From NCBI GenBank assembly GCA_002336035.1, contig DDED01000204.1:6276-17325 (forward strand): a stretch of 11,050 nt of DNA, given 5' to 3'. This stretch comes from Cellvibrionales bacterium UBA1963. Lineage in GTDB: Bacteria; Pseudomonadota; Gammaproteobacteria; Pseudomonadales; UBA7434. Positions 1 to 7,834 of this stretch are shown one piece after another. Each line of letters opens with the position of its first letter. The first letter of the stretch is position 1. The notes below the pieces were generated by a model. That model was not told the origin of the DNA and did no database searches. It worked only from the letters and a program-made list of their open reading frames with translations. The position numbers and the translations under genes were made by a program.

Positions 1-899
1 GTATCGGCTTGGTCCTTTACGTCACCCGCCAATTCAACATTATTAACTCTATACTGATCGCCCTCATCAATATTTACTGTCACATAAACAGCATCTTTAT
101 TGGGATCAACTGAAACCTGTGCGGCCTTCAACCGAAACTGAATATAACCTCGGTTGAGATAGAAGTCGTTGATCGTCTCAAGATCACCTGAAAGTTTTTC
201 TCGGGCATATTTTTTCTTACCCTTAATACTGTTCAGTAAACCGCGATCTTTTAACTCCATGAGATCTAGTATTTGCTGATCATCATAATCTTTATTCCCA
301 ACCACATTGATCTGGGCAATTTTCGCAACGCTACCCTCATCAATTAAAATATCAACCGCAACACGATTTCGTGGTTTGGGAACAATATCGGTAGTGATTT
401 CTGAATCATACCGACCCTGCGATCCATATTGACGCGCCAGCTCTCGTCGCATACCTTCTAAAGTTGCACGGCGAAATACTCGGCCCTCCGCCATACCCTG
501 TCCTTCTAACCCTTCTAGCAAAGCTTCTGTCTCAATAGCCTTATTGCCTTCTATGTTAATCTCACTAATAGAAGGCCTTTCTTCTAACTTCAAAATAAGA
601 ACGTTGCCATCAAGGCCCACTTCAATATTTTGAAAGTTACCGGTCGAAAAAATAGCTCGTGTTAAATCTGCAGTATTCTGAGTGGTGATCGAATCACCAA
701 TAGCAAAAGGCAACACAGAAAAAACAGACTCTGCCGTGACTCGTTGCAAGCCTTCGATCCGAATGTCACGAATCTCTTGACCCTGAACAAACCCACACCA
801 AAGAATTAGCAAATAAGTCAACAGCCGACCGCTACAGTTTTGAGTAGCCGCTGACCGACGCAATGGGTAGGCCCTGAGGGAATCAATCGATTTCTTCAA
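1..899 (-). CDS. bamA: Outer membrane protein assembly factor BamA (partial, N-terminal POTRA part)
   Basis: BamA is the core subunit of the BAM complex, which folds and inserts beta-barrel proteins into the outer membrane. Only the first ~299 codons are present; the gene runs off the left edge. The reading shows a hydrophobic signal segment (LLTYLLILWCGFVQG), then IRDIRIEGLQRVTAESVFS, the start of POTRA1. POTRA2 follows (SISEINIEGNKAIE), then POTRA3 (AKIAQINVVGNKDYD), and the first strand of POTRA4 (YRVNNVELAGDV) near the edge. The barrel is missing. No ATG precedes the signal segment. TTG at 899 gives MKKSID and an unusually long n-region, with no clear ribosome binding site. TTG at 863 gives MRRSAAT and has AGGG 8 nt upstream. 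I list the longer form, but 863 is a real alternative. The gene follows rseP by about 41 bp and is probably co-transcribed. Identity is firm; the start is not. Confidence 0.93.
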   Translation of the reverse strand, partial: MKKSIDSLRAYPLRRSAATQNCSGRLLTYLLILWCGFVQGQEIRDIRIEGLQRVTAESVFSVLPFAIGDSITTQNTADLTRAIFSTGNFQNIEVGLDGNVLILKLEERPSISEINIEGNKAIETEALLEGLEGQGMAEGRVFRRATLEGMRRELARQYGSQGRYDSEITTDIVPKPRNRVAVDILIDEGSVAKIAQINVVGNKDYDDQQILDLMELKDRGLLNSIKGKKKYAREKLSGDLETINDFYLNRGYIQFRLKAAQVSVDPNKDAVYVTVNIDEGDQYRVNNVELAGDVKDQAD

Positions 900-940
900 G
901 GCAAAGTATGTACCGCTTAAAAAAGACAAATTATTTCAAC

Positions 941-2293
941 CTAAAAATGTTTAATATCATTAAATATTGCCAGTATCATTATACTCAAAATTAACAATAA
1001 ACCGAGCTGTTGAAACCACAATAAAAACCAATCTGGCAAGGGTCGATTCAACAGGGCTTCTGCAGAAATGGTCAGTAATTGACCGCCATCAAGCGCAGGA
1101 ACAGGCAGTAGGTTTAAAACCCCTAAACTCACCGATAACAAGCCTAAAAAGCTCAAAAAAGGAACAAAACCTGAACTTGCTGAAGCCGATGCCATTTTAG
1201 CAATGGATATCGGACCGCCCAGATTGGAAGGAGAAATAAGCCCAAGTACCAGTTTTTTCATTGAAATTACTGTGAAACTGATCATCTCAATAGTTTGAAT
1301 AAAGCCTTGATGAATGGCTTCAAATAAGGAAAAACGCTCAACCACTAATAAATGACTTGGCCAATCCACCGGTTTAGCTCTCACGCCAATTCGACCGACG
1401 GAGGCGCCCACATCATTTTTGACGGTGTCCGCTATTAACGTTAACTCAATCGTAGTGTCATCACGCAATAACTCAATACGAAGCGTTTCTCCAGAACGTG
1501 TTGACACCATATTAATGGCGTCAGGCCAATGCTTAACGCTGGTATCATTGATAGCAATAATCGTATCGTCGGCTCGTATACCAGCCTTGCTTGCTACGCT
1601 CTGCTCTAACACCTCGGCTATTACGACTGGGGAATCAGGAAAGTAAGGTTGAAAGCCTAACGCATGATAAAAGTCTGGACGTTGCTGCGTCTTAAGCCAA
1701 GTCTTAATTGGCAAACTCACCGAACGAAAAGCATCGTCTTCATCGGCTTTAAGATCAAATGATAAATTACCTGTCTCACCTATCTGCCCAGCCAACTGTA
1801 AATTTAAATCATAAACACTTTTTACCTTCTCGCCGTTAATCGCAATAATTCGCTGACCTCGCTCAAAACCAGCATAAAACGCGGGGGAGTCAGGCCTAAC
1901 TTCACCAACAACGGGAACTTTATGCGTTACCCCTATCATGCTAATAACACTGTAAAGAAATATCGCCAATAAAAAATTAGCCAGAGGACCGGCCGCCACA
2001 ATGGCCGCTTTCGACCATGCAGGCTGAACATTAAAACACTCACTGAGTGAGTCTTCGGCTACTGCTGATTCACGATTATCAAGCATTTTTACGTAGCCAC
2101 CTAATGGTAACGCAGAGACACACCATTCTGTTTCATAGCGATCTACTTTACGAAAAAGCACGGGACCAAAACCAATTGAAAAAGCCAACACCTTAACACC
2201 GCAGCGACGCGCCACCCAAAAATGACCAAACTCATGGACAAATACCAATATTGTCAAGGTTAATATGAAGAATCCGACCAGTGAAAAACTCAC
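941..2293 (-). CDS. rseP: RseP/MucP site-2 intramembrane zinc metalloprotease
   Basis: RseP is the inner-membrane site-2 protease that cuts anti-sigma-E factor within the membrane after DegS, releasing sigma-E when outer-membrane proteins misfold; it also clears remnant signal peptides. The 450-residue product matches the family length. The zinc-binding and catalytic HEFGH is at residues 20-24 in the first membrane segment. Two periplasmic PDZ domains follow, seen as VVGEVRPDSPAFYAGFERGQ and VVIAEVLEQSVASKAGIRAD. The third metal ligand is in NLLPVPALDGG (LDG at 401-403), and a hydrophobic segment lies at the C-terminus. The start is GTG at 2293, with GAGAGG 6 nt upstream. The gene sits between dxr (55 bp gap) and bamA, the usual place, linking the stress sensor with the main assembly machine. 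All catalytic residues are visible. Confidence 0.97.
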   Translation of the reverse strand: MSFSLVGFFILTLTILVFVHEFGHFWVARRCGVKVLAFSIGFGPVLFRKVDRYETEWCVSALPLGGYVKMLDNRESAVAEDSLSECFNVQPAWSKAAIVAAGPLANFLLAIFLYSVISMIGVTHKVPVVGEVRPDSPAFYAGFERGQRIIAINGEKVKSVYDLNLQLAGQIGETGNLSFDLKADEDDAFRSVSLPIKTWLKTQQRPDFYHALGFQPYFPDSPVVIAEVLEQSVASKAGIRADDTIIAINDTSVKHWPDAINMVSTRSGETLRIELLRDDTTIELTLIADTVKNDVGASVGRIGVRAKPVDWPSHLLVVERFSLFEAIHQGFIQTIEMISFTVISMKKLVLGLISPSNLGGPISIAKMASASASSGFVPFLSFLGLLSVSLGVLNLLPVPALDGGQLLTISAEALLNRPLPDWFLLWFQQLGLLLILSIMILAIFNDIKHF

Positions 2294-2348
2294 TAAAAAC
2301 CTCTCTATGCCAAGTTGTACGCAGTCAAAAAAGAATTCTTAATAACCA

Positions 2349-3593
2349 TCATAGGCTATCTATCAAAGATGCTGCATAGCGACGAGCTTCTGCGTCAACC
2401 TCTTTGATATCAATAAGCGAGCTTGGTTCCGAACTAGGTATTTTTAACAATGACTCCTCAACCACGCAAGTAATATTCAAAAAGCTTAACTTAATATCAA
2501 GAAACGCTTGAACCGCAATTTCATTAGCCGCATTAAATATAATGGATGCACTAGTGGTGTCGTTAGCCACCTCTCTTGCAATTCTTATACTTGGAAAACG
2601 CTCTAAATCGGGAGCTTCAAAACTCAGTGCATTCATTTGCCGCCAATCTAAACTTTGAACCCCAGAATCAATGCGCTGCGGCCATGCTAAAGCATGCGCA
2701 ATAGGGGTTCTCATGTCTGGCTGCCCCATCTGAGCAATCACAGAACCATCAACGTACTCGACCATTGAGTGGATAATACTCTGTGGATGAACCAAAACCT
2801 CAATGACTGATGGGTTACAGTCAAACAAATAACAAGCCTCAATTAACTCTAGCCCCTTATTCATCATCGAAGCAGAATCAACAGAAATTTTGCGCCCCAT
2901 TGACCAATTTGGATGACGGCAAGCTTGCTCTGGTGTAATTTGAGAAAATTGATCTAAGGGCAGCGTTCTAAAAGGACCGCCGGAACCCGTCAGTAAAATC
3001 TTCTTAATCTCATCATAATTTATCTGTTCAGGCGACTCACTGAATTTTGATTGAGGCAAGCATTGAAAAATAGCATTATGCTCACTGTCGATTGGTAGCA
3101 AAGTAGCCTGAGACGCTTTGACCGCCGCCATGAATAAAGGCCCAGCCATAACCAGTGATTCTTTATTCGCTAATAAAACTTTCTTACCCGCACAAACAGC
3201 CGCTAATGTCGACTGCAATCCAGCCGAACCAACAATGGCAGCCATGACAATATCGACATTTGAATCAGAAGCTATCGCATCGAGACCTTCATCACCGACC
3301 AATAATTCAGTGCTTGAACCACCCTCTTTTAAGGCGGCAGCCAACCATGAGGCCTGGGTTGAATCATTTATAACAGCAAAATTAGGCCTCCATGTTAAAC
3401 ACTGCTCAAGTAACAAGTCAGCCCGAGTATTTGCTGACAATGCATACACATGGTAACGATCAGGGTGTGCAGCCAAGACAGCTAAAGTACTCTGACCGAT
3501 GGAACCTGTGCTTCCAAGTATAGCGACTGAACCTCTCGCCATACCTGAAGCTTGGCCATTAACGGCTAGATGCTGATCATTAAATTGGCTCAA
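2349..3593 (-). CDS. dxr: 1-deoxy-D-xylulose 5-phosphate reductoisomerase
   Basis: Dxr (IspC) converts 1-deoxy-D-xylulose 5-phosphate to 2-C-methyl-D-erythritol 4-phosphate with NADPH, the committed cytosolic step of the MEP isoprenoid pathway and the target of fosmidomycin. Visible motifs are the NADPH-binding GSTGSIG (residues 27-33), LANKESLVMAG (141-151) and the metal ligands in PIDSEHN (D169, E171). TGSGGPFR and HPNWSMGRKISVDSASMMNKGLE follow, with the third ligand E249. The start codon is TTG at 3593, supported by GGTGA 6 nt upstream; that sequence overlaps the cdsA stop codon and suggests coupled translation. This gives 414 residues, slightly longer than usual. The in-frame ATG at codon 18 (3542) would give a more typical N-terminus but has a poorly placed ribosome binding site. 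It supplies isoprenoid precursors for the product of the nearby uppS. Confidence 0.97.
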   Translation of the reverse strand: MSQFNDQHLAVNGQASGMARGSVAILGSTGSIGQSTLAVLAAHPDRYHVYALSANTRADLLLEQCLTWRPNFAVINDSTQASWLAAALKEGGSSTELLVGDEGLDAIASDSNVDIVMAAIVGSAGLQSTLAAVCAGKKVLLANKESLVMAGPLFMAAVKASQATLLPIDSEHNAIFQCLPQSKFSESPEQINYDEIKKILLTGSGGPFRTLPLDQFSQITPEQACRHPNWSMGRKISVDSASMMNKGLELIEACYLFDCNPSVIEVLVHPQSIIHSMVEYVDGSVIAQMGQPDMRTPIAHALAWPQRIDSGVQSLDWRQMNALSFEAPDLERFPSIRIAREVANDTTSASIIFNAANEIAVQAFLDIKLSFLNITCVVEESLLKIPSSEPSSLIDIKEVDAEARRYAASLIDSL

Positions 3594-3599
3594 TGCAAT

Positions 3600-4457
3600 T
3601 CACCAGGCTAGGAGTAAAAAAACAAAAGAAAAAATAGGCACTGCAGATGTCAGTCCATCGATTCGATCAAGCACACCACCATGCCCTGGCAGTATGGTTC
3701 CGCTATCTTTTATACCAGCAATACGTTTAAGAATACTTTCAAATAAATCACCAAGCGCGGAAACAGTCGCAATCAAGAATGTTACTAGCAATAAAGTCTG
3801 CACGTTTGGTAGCGCCATAAAGTGAACCTGTGCATTGATGCCTACCATCAGTAAAACCAGTAACTGCGATAACAGCAAACCACCGGCTAAACCTTCCCAT
3901 GATTTTCCTGGGCTTACTTGAGAAGCAAGCTTGGTCTTACCAAATTGCTTTCCAAAAAAATACGCGCCAATATCGGCCGAAGCAACAACGGCAACAACAT
4001 ACAAAACCCAGAATATACCCTCAGAATGATTCCGTAAAAAACTTAACCCTAACCAAGCCGAAGTCAGAACAAGCAGGCCGATTAATAAGCGAAAATAACG
4101 GCTATGCATTATAACGCTGAGTCGCGGGTGCGTAATGACCAACAACAAAGCCAATAGCCAAAAAATAATTGAAACGGAAAAAAACCAAAATAGAAAAATA
4201 TCAATGTTAACTAATGCCGGGCTACCGAAAATGATACCCGCATAAAAAGCGACAGTCACCATCGCTGAGATTAGCAATGCTTGATAGAGACATCTAGCAC
4301 GCATCGATGTTAATTCAGACAACGACGACCATTCCCACCCTGCCATTAAAATAACCGCAGCTACGCATAAATTAAAATAATCAGAAGAAACAGTAAACAA
4401 AACAGCAACAAAAAATGAAACTAAGACAATCGCCGTTATTATCCTTGAAAAAAGCAT
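3600..4457 (-). CDS. cdsA: Phosphatidate cytidylyltransferase (CDP-diglyceride synthase)
   Basis: CdsA is an integral inner-membrane enzyme that makes CDP-diacylglycerol from phosphatidic acid and CTP, the precursor of bacterial phospholipids. The product is highly hydrophobic with about eight membrane segments. Near the C-terminus it carries the family signature LGDLFESILKRIAGIKDSG followed by LPGHGGVLDRIDGL, with the KD, HGG and DRxD elements intact. I chose ATG at 4457 (285 residues), one base after the uppS stop codon, because MLFSRIITAIVLVSF matches the usual CdsA N-terminus. An ATG at 4490 adds 11 residues, but it would overlap the end of uppS and gives a less typical N-terminus. The stop codon lies 6 bp before the dxr start, so uppS, cdsA and dxr appear translationally coupled. 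Identity is firm; the start is fairly firm. Confidence 0.95.
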   Translation of the reverse strand: MLFSRIITAIVLVSFFVAVLFTVSSDYFNLCVAAVILMAGWEWSSLSELTSMRARCLYQALLISAMVTVAFYAGIIFGSPALVNIDIFLFWFFSVSIIFWLLALLLVITHPRLSVIMHSRYFRLLIGLLVLTSAWLGLSFLRNHSEGIFWVLYVVAVVASADIGAYFFGKQFGKTKLASQVSPGKSWEGLAGGLLLSQLLVLLMVGINAQVHFMALPNVQTLLLVTFLIATVSALGDLFESILKRIAGIKDSGTILPGHGGVLDRIDGLTSAVPIFSFVFLLLAW

Positions 4458-4458
4458 A

Positions 4459-5343
4459 TTATTGCCCAGCAGAGGAATGCTTAGTGTCATCAGCTGACAG
4501 ATCGCTGAGGCTTGACTCGCAAGGCATGTCGTTTATTGGCAGTACTTGTTCAGCAGACAAGCCGAAACGTCGTTGCCGCAAAGAAAATTCTAACAAGGCC
4601 TTTCTAAATTGAATCTCATTGAAATCAGGCCATAAGCAGTCGGTAAAATAAAGTTCTGAGTAAGATAACTGCCAAAGCAAAAAATTACTAATTCGGCATT
4701 CACCACCCGTTCGAATACAAAGATCAACATCCGGGAGATCACTCAATGATAAATAACGACTCAATGTTAATTCAGTGACATCGTCAAGTTGAACCTGACC
4801 AGAGGTTATATCGCTGGCCATCGTTGCGACAGCATTCGAAATATCCCAACGACCACCAAAATCAACCGCTAAGACTAAAGTCTTACCAGCATTATGAAGA
4901 GTCAATGACTCTGCGTACTCCATTTTTTGACAAATTTCATTAGAAAAACGATCCCGTCGACCAATAAAACGAAGGCGTACTTTCTGCTCATGCAATGAAC
5001 TTATCTCTTTTTGTAGATACGTCAAAAATAATGACATTAACGAACTGACCTCATCTTTAGGTCGATCCCAATTTTCACTACTAAAAGCAAATAAGGTTAG
5101 AGCTTCTATCTCCGTGTCATTGCACGCTTGAAGAACGCTCCTAATTGCGTCAACCCCAGCCTGATGCCCAGCAAAGCCTGGTAGCGCCCTTTTTTTAGCC
5201 CAACGATTATTCCCGTCCATAATAATAGCGACGTGTTTCGGTGATCGGGAATGGATTAATGCTCGTGGCTTAGTACCATCAAACCAATCTTTAATTTTGA
5301 GCCCATAAAGAGCAATTTTTTCAACTATTAATTTCATAAGCAT
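4459..5343 (-). CDS. uppS: Undecaprenyl diphosphate synthase (cis-prenyltransferase)
   Basis: UppS (IspU) condenses farnesyl diphosphate with eight isopentenyl diphosphates to make C55 undecaprenyl diphosphate, the lipid carrier for peptidoglycan and O-antigen. The family motifs are all present: HVAIIMDGNNRW with catalytic D43, FSSENW (87-92), the R-x-G-G-E motif RTGGE (211-215), and FLLWQLSYSELYFTDCLWPDF. The protein has 294 residues against roughly 250 for most homologues. The extra length is a basic, amphipathic-looking N-terminus of about 20-25 residues and a polar, serine-rich C-terminal tail of about 30 after the RRFG element. No ATG, GTG or TTG occurs between codon 3 and the conserved core, so the N-terminal extension is probably real. 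ATG at 5343 and at 5337 are both possible starts; neither has a strong ribosome binding site. It lies 18 bp after frr. Confidence 0.96.
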   Translation of the reverse strand: MLMKLIVEKIALYGLKIKDWFDGTKPRALIHSRSPKHVAIIMDGNNRWAKKRALPGFAGHQAGVDAIRSVLQACNDTEIEALTLFAFSSENWDRPKDEVSSLMSLFLTYLQKEISSLHEQKVRLRFIGRRDRFSNEICQKMEYAESLTLHNAGKTLVLAVDFGGRWDISNAVATMASDITSGQVQLDDVTELTLSRYLSLSDLPDVDLCIRTGGECRISNFLLWQLSYSELYFTDCLWPDFNEIQFRKALLEFSLRQRRFGLSAEQVLPINDMPCESSLSDLSADDTKHSSAGQ

Positions 5344-5361
5344 AGAAGCATCTACTGATAA

Positions 5362-5919
5362 CTATATTTCCATGAGGTCAGATTCTTTGATTTTTAACGC
5401 CTCATCCATTTTTGCAGTGTATTTATCAGTGATTTTTTGAATGTCATCTTGAGCTTTTCGTTCTTGATCTTCCGAAATATCTTTTCCTTTTTGCAATTCC
5501 TTTATATCGGCCAATACGTCGCGTCGAATGTTTCTTGCTGAAACACGCGAGATTTCGGCTTCTTTTCGTGCTTGCTTGATATACCCTTTACGCGTTTCTT
5601 CGGTTAACGCTGGCATAGGGACTCTGATGACGGCTCCCGCAGTGACGGGGTTAAGGCCTAAGTCTGACTTCATTATAGCCTTTTCAATATCAGGCACCAT
5701 GTGTTTTTCCCAAGGTGTTACTGACAACATGCGAGCATCTTCGACCGACACGTTTGAAACCTGACTAAGAGGCGTAAGGGAGCCATAATAATCGACTCTG
5801 ACGCCCTCAAGAATACTGGGGTGTGCTCGACCAGTCCTAATCTTATTGAATGCGCTTGCCAACGCCTCGACGCTTTTCTGCATTCGCTCTTCAGCGTCCT
5901 GTTTAAGTTCGTCTAACAT
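5362..5919 (-). CDS. frr: Ribosome recycling factor
   Basis: Ribosome recycling factor acts with EF-G and IF3 to split the post-termination ribosome so that subunits can be reused. The sequence shows the family N-terminus MLDELKQDAEERMQKS, the FNKIRTGRAHPSILEGVRVDYYG stretch and the hinge region ending TPWEKHMVPDIEKAI. The C-terminal helical part (KGYIKQARKEAE and onward) completes the three-helix bundle. With ATG at 5919 the product has 185 residues, the typical length. That start has GGGAG 6 nt upstream, so I prefer it to the in-frame TTG two codons earlier at 5925. It follows pyrH by about 45 bp with no terminator between them and precedes uppS by 18 bp, as in many gammaproteobacteria. Confidence 0.97.
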   Translation of the reverse strand: MLDELKQDAEERMQKSVEALASAFNKIRTGRAHPSILEGVRVDYYGSLTPLSQVSNVSVEDARMLSVTPWEKHMVPDIEKAIMKSDLGLNPVTAGAVIRVPMPALTEETRKGYIKQARKEAEISRVSARNIRRDVLADIKELQKGKDISEDQERKAQDDIQKITDKYTAKMDEALKIKESDLMEI

Positions 5920-5964
5920 GTGCAACTCCCACTAAAGGTGACAATAGGTCTCTATTTTAAAGAG

Positions 5965-6687
5965 TTATTGTATCAATGTGCCTTCGTTAACGCCCACTAC
6001 AATATTCACAAGTGCGCCAGTCTTTTCCATTTCAAAAACCCGTACAGGCATATTATGGTCTCGACAAAGACAAATCGCAGTTAGATCCATAACCGCCAAC
6101 TTACGATCAAGGACTTCATCATAGGTGAGCGTATCAAATTTAACCGCAGAAGGATTTTTCATTGGATCCGAATCATAAACGCCGTCAACCTTTGTAGCCT
6201 TTATCATCAATTCAGCATCGGTTTCTATCGCTCGTAACGCCGCAGCAGAATCAGTGGTAAAAAAAGGATTGCCTGTGCCTGCTGAAAAAATGACCACATC
6301 GCCCTGCTCCAAACACCGTATCGCCGATCTTCTGTCATAGCGATCAACGACACCGCTCATCGGTATAGCCGACATAGCAGTGGTTGGAATATTCGATCGC
6401 TCTAAAGCATCTCTCATGGCGAGGGCATTCATCGTCGTAGCTAACATACCCATATGATCACCCGTGACACGGTCCAGTCCGGCCTTACTCAATTCTGCAC
6501 CCCGAAAGAGATTACCCCCACCAATAACCAAGCCCACCTGAACACCAATGCCAACCAATTGACCAATTTCAAGAGCCATGCGATCCAAGACACGCGGATC
6601 AATGCCGAATTCACCCTCACCTTGGAGTGCCTCACCGCTAAGCTTAATCAATACACGTTTGTACTTTCTATCATTTAGAGTACTCAC
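5965..6687 (-). CDS. pyrH: Uridylate (UMP) kinase
   Basis: PyrH phosphorylates UMP to UDP with ATP in pyrimidine nucleotide synthesis. The bacterial enzyme is a hexamer of the amino acid kinase fold, normally activated by GTP and inhibited by UTP. The 240-residue product carries KLSGEAL (from K15), VIGGGNLFRG (54-63), HMGMLATTMNALAMRDALE, GTGNPFFTTDSAAALRAIE, KATKVDGVYDSDP and RDHNMPVRVFEM, covering the nucleotide and UMP sites. The start is GTG at 6687, with GGAG about 6 nt upstream. A terminator hairpin separates it from tsf upstream. A TATGAT hexamer in the 97-bp gap might serve a separate pyrH promoter, though no good -35 accompanies it. It leads directly into frr. Confidence 0.97.
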   Translation of the reverse strand: MSTLNDRKYKRVLIKLSGEALQGEGEFGIDPRVLDRMALEIGQLVGIGVQVGLVIGGGNLFRGAELSKAGLDRVTGDHMGMLATTMNALAMRDALERSNIPTTAMSAIPMSGVVDRYDRRSAIRCLEQGDVVIFSAGTGNPFFTTDSAAALRAIETDAELMIKATKVDGVYDSDPMKNPSAVKFDTLTYDEVLDRKLAVMDLTAICLCRDHNMPVRVFEMEKTGALVNIVVGVNEGTLIQ

Positions 6688-6725
6688 TTCTATCTCCCCT
6701 TTACCCAGTGAAAATCAGCTAAATT

Positions 6726-6731
6726 ATCATA
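6726..6731 (-). promoter_or_regulatory. Possible -10 hexamer for a pyrH promoter
   Basis: TATGAT, one mismatch from TATAAT, lies about 38 bp upstream of the pyrH GTG and downstream of the tsf terminator. That is the right place for a separate pyrH-frr promoter. No recognisable -35 sits 16-18 bp upstream, so this is weak evidence. Confidence 0.25.
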
Positions 6732-6757
6732 TCTGTGCCTGGAAAAAGTTATCAGAC

Positions 6758-6787
6758 ATAAAAAAAGGCGCTAAGCGCCTTTTTTTA
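6758..6787 (-). terminator. Intrinsic terminator after tsf
   Basis: A GC stem GGCGC-TTA-GCGCC (arms at 6767-6771 and 6775-6779) is flanked by seven A on one side and seven T on the other. The outer A and T runs can also pair. It begins directly at the tsf stop codon, so the hairpin forms as soon as translation ends. The structure is symmetric and could work on both strands, but only minus-strand genes surround it. It probably reduces transcription from rpsB-tsf into pyrH rather than stopping it fully. No strong new promoter is evident before pyrH. Confidence 0.85.
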
Positions 6788-7648
6788 TGAAGAATTTTTG
6801 ACCTGAGCCGCAACTTCTGCGGCAAAATCAACCTCTTCTTTCTCGATACCGTCGCCCACTTCATAACGATAAAAGCTGTTAATATCTGCCGAACCGTTTT
6901 TCAACAGTTGGCCAACCTTTAAATCTGGATCTTTTACAAAAGGCTGCTCTACAAGCGAACTCTCTGCTAAAAATTTACGCACTCGACCTTCAACCATCTT
7001 GCTAATTATCTCGGGTGGTTTACCACTGTCTTCCGCTTGCGCTACATAAATAGCACGTTCTTTCTCAAGAAGCTCTGGGTCCATATCTTCTGGTTTAGCC
7101 ACTTGGGGGTTAACAGCAGCAACATGCATAGCGATATCTTTAGCCAAGACTGAGTCACCGGCAGTCAAGCTCACGAGCACTGCTATTTTACCATTACTGT
7201 GCACGTAACCATCAACATTCTCACCCTCAACAATCGTAGCCCGTCGAACAGAAATGTTCTCTCCAATCTTTTGCACTAACGCTTCTCTTTGCGTCTCTAG
7301 GACGCCCGACATCAGGCTGTCAATGTCTGTGTTTTTAGTGGCAAATACAGCATCAATTACGGTGCCCACAAAACCGAGAAAATTTTCATCACGCGCAACA
7401 AAATCGGTTTCACTATTGACTTCGAGTAAAACTCCAACTGAATGGTCATCGGCCAACTTTATTGATACCGTTCCTTCAGCAGCTGTTCGACCAGCTTTTT
7501 TAGCTGCCTTCATACCGCTTGATTTACGCAAATCTTCTATAGCAACTTCAATGTCACCACCGGCTTCAGCAAGTGCTTTTTTACACTCCATCATACCCAA
7601 ACCTGTCCGATCGCGTAATTCTTTAACCATGGATGCCGAAATAGCCAT
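6785..7648 (-). CDS. tsf: Translation elongation factor Ts
   Basis: EF-Ts is the guanine nucleotide exchange factor that recharges EF-Tu by releasing GDP. The N-terminal module is clear (MAISASMVKELRDRTGLGMM, then ECKKALAEAGGDIEVAIEDL). The EF-Tu-contacting TDFVA motif is at residues 81-85, and the core ends with the QPFVKDP and RYEVGDGIEKE stretch of gammaproteobacterial EF-Ts. The product has 287 residues, close to the usual size. I chose ATG at 7648, because the protein then begins MAISAS like its relatives, over the GTG immediately before it at 7651. GGAGG lies 9 nt from the ATG and 6 nt from the GTG, so both are possible. It follows rpsB across a 186-bp gap containing a terminator-like hairpin, and another hairpin starts at its own stop codon. 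Confidence 0.97.
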   Translation of the reverse strand: MAISASMVKELRDRTGLGMMECKKALAEAGGDIEVAIEDLRKSSGMKAAKKAGRTAAEGTVSIKLADDHSVGVLLEVNSETDFVARDENFLGFVGTVIDAVFATKNTDIDSLMSGVLETQREALVQKIGENISVRRATIVEGENVDGYVHSNGKIAVLVSLTAGDSVLAKDIAMHVAAVNPQVAKPEDMDPELLEKERAIYVAQAEDSGKPPEIISKMVEGRVRKFLAESSLVEQPFVKDPDLKVGQLLKNGSADINSFYRYEVGDGIEKEEVDFAAEVAAQVKNSS

Positions 7649-7680
7649 CACAACTGTCCTCCAAATGAATTATATTCTAC

Positions 7681-7700
7681 AAAAAGTTACAAAAAGTTGC
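7681..7700. repeat. Tandem 10-bp repeat upstream of tsf
   Basis: AAAAAGTTAC is followed directly by AAAAAGTTGC, two 10-bp units that differ at one base. It lies in the rpsB-tsf gap, about 30 bp upstream of the tsf start. No function is evident. It may be a simple slippage duplication. Confidence 0.5.
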
Positions 7701-7743
7701 TGACTGGAAGTTTAAACACTCATTGAAACGCAGGCAGCTGATT

Positions 7744-7775
7744 GACAAAAAAGGGAGTGAAACTCCCTTTTTGTC
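7744..7775 (-). terminator. Terminator or attenuator hairpin between rpsB and tsf
   Basis: An inverted repeat GGGAGT-GAA-ACTCCC (arms at 7753-7758 and 7762-7767) is extended by GACAAAAA and TTTTTGTC, with one bulged A. On the minus strand the GC-rich stem is followed by six T, the form of an intrinsic terminator. It lies 60 bp after the rpsB stop and about 95 bp before tsf. I see no convincing promoter for tsf alone, so this is likely a partial attenuator that sets the S2 to EF-Ts ratio. The E. coli rpsB-tsf gap is known to behave in a similar way. Confidence 0.8.
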
Positions 7776-7834
7776 ACCAATTAAACATTTAATGACTCAA
7801 CCCAATAACTAAACACAATAATTTAGCTTTTCAG

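Noticed and set aside
2331..2340. AAGAATTCTT palindrome followed by T on the minus strand in the dxr-rseP gap
   Set aside because: All AT but for one GC step and lacking a loop, so too weak for a terminator; the T-run is part of ordinary AT-rich spacer.
900..2348. Sigma-E promoter for rseP or bamA
   Set aside because: I looked for a GAACTT-type -35 with a suitable TCTGA-like -10 on the minus strand upstream of these genes and found no convincing pair.
4458..4490. Upstream ATG extending cdsA by 11 codons
   Set aside because: It would overlap the end of uppS, has only a weak ribosome binding site, and the downstream ATG gives the usual CdsA N-terminus.
7669..7674. Perfect TATAAT on the minus strand ahead of tsf
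   Set aside because: Transcription would start at the GGAGG ribosome binding site itself, leaving almost no leader, and no -35 is found at 16-18 bp.
7254..7703. 149-codon plus-strand reading frame
   Set aside because: Antisense shadow of tsf; no ribosome binding site and no recognisable domain.
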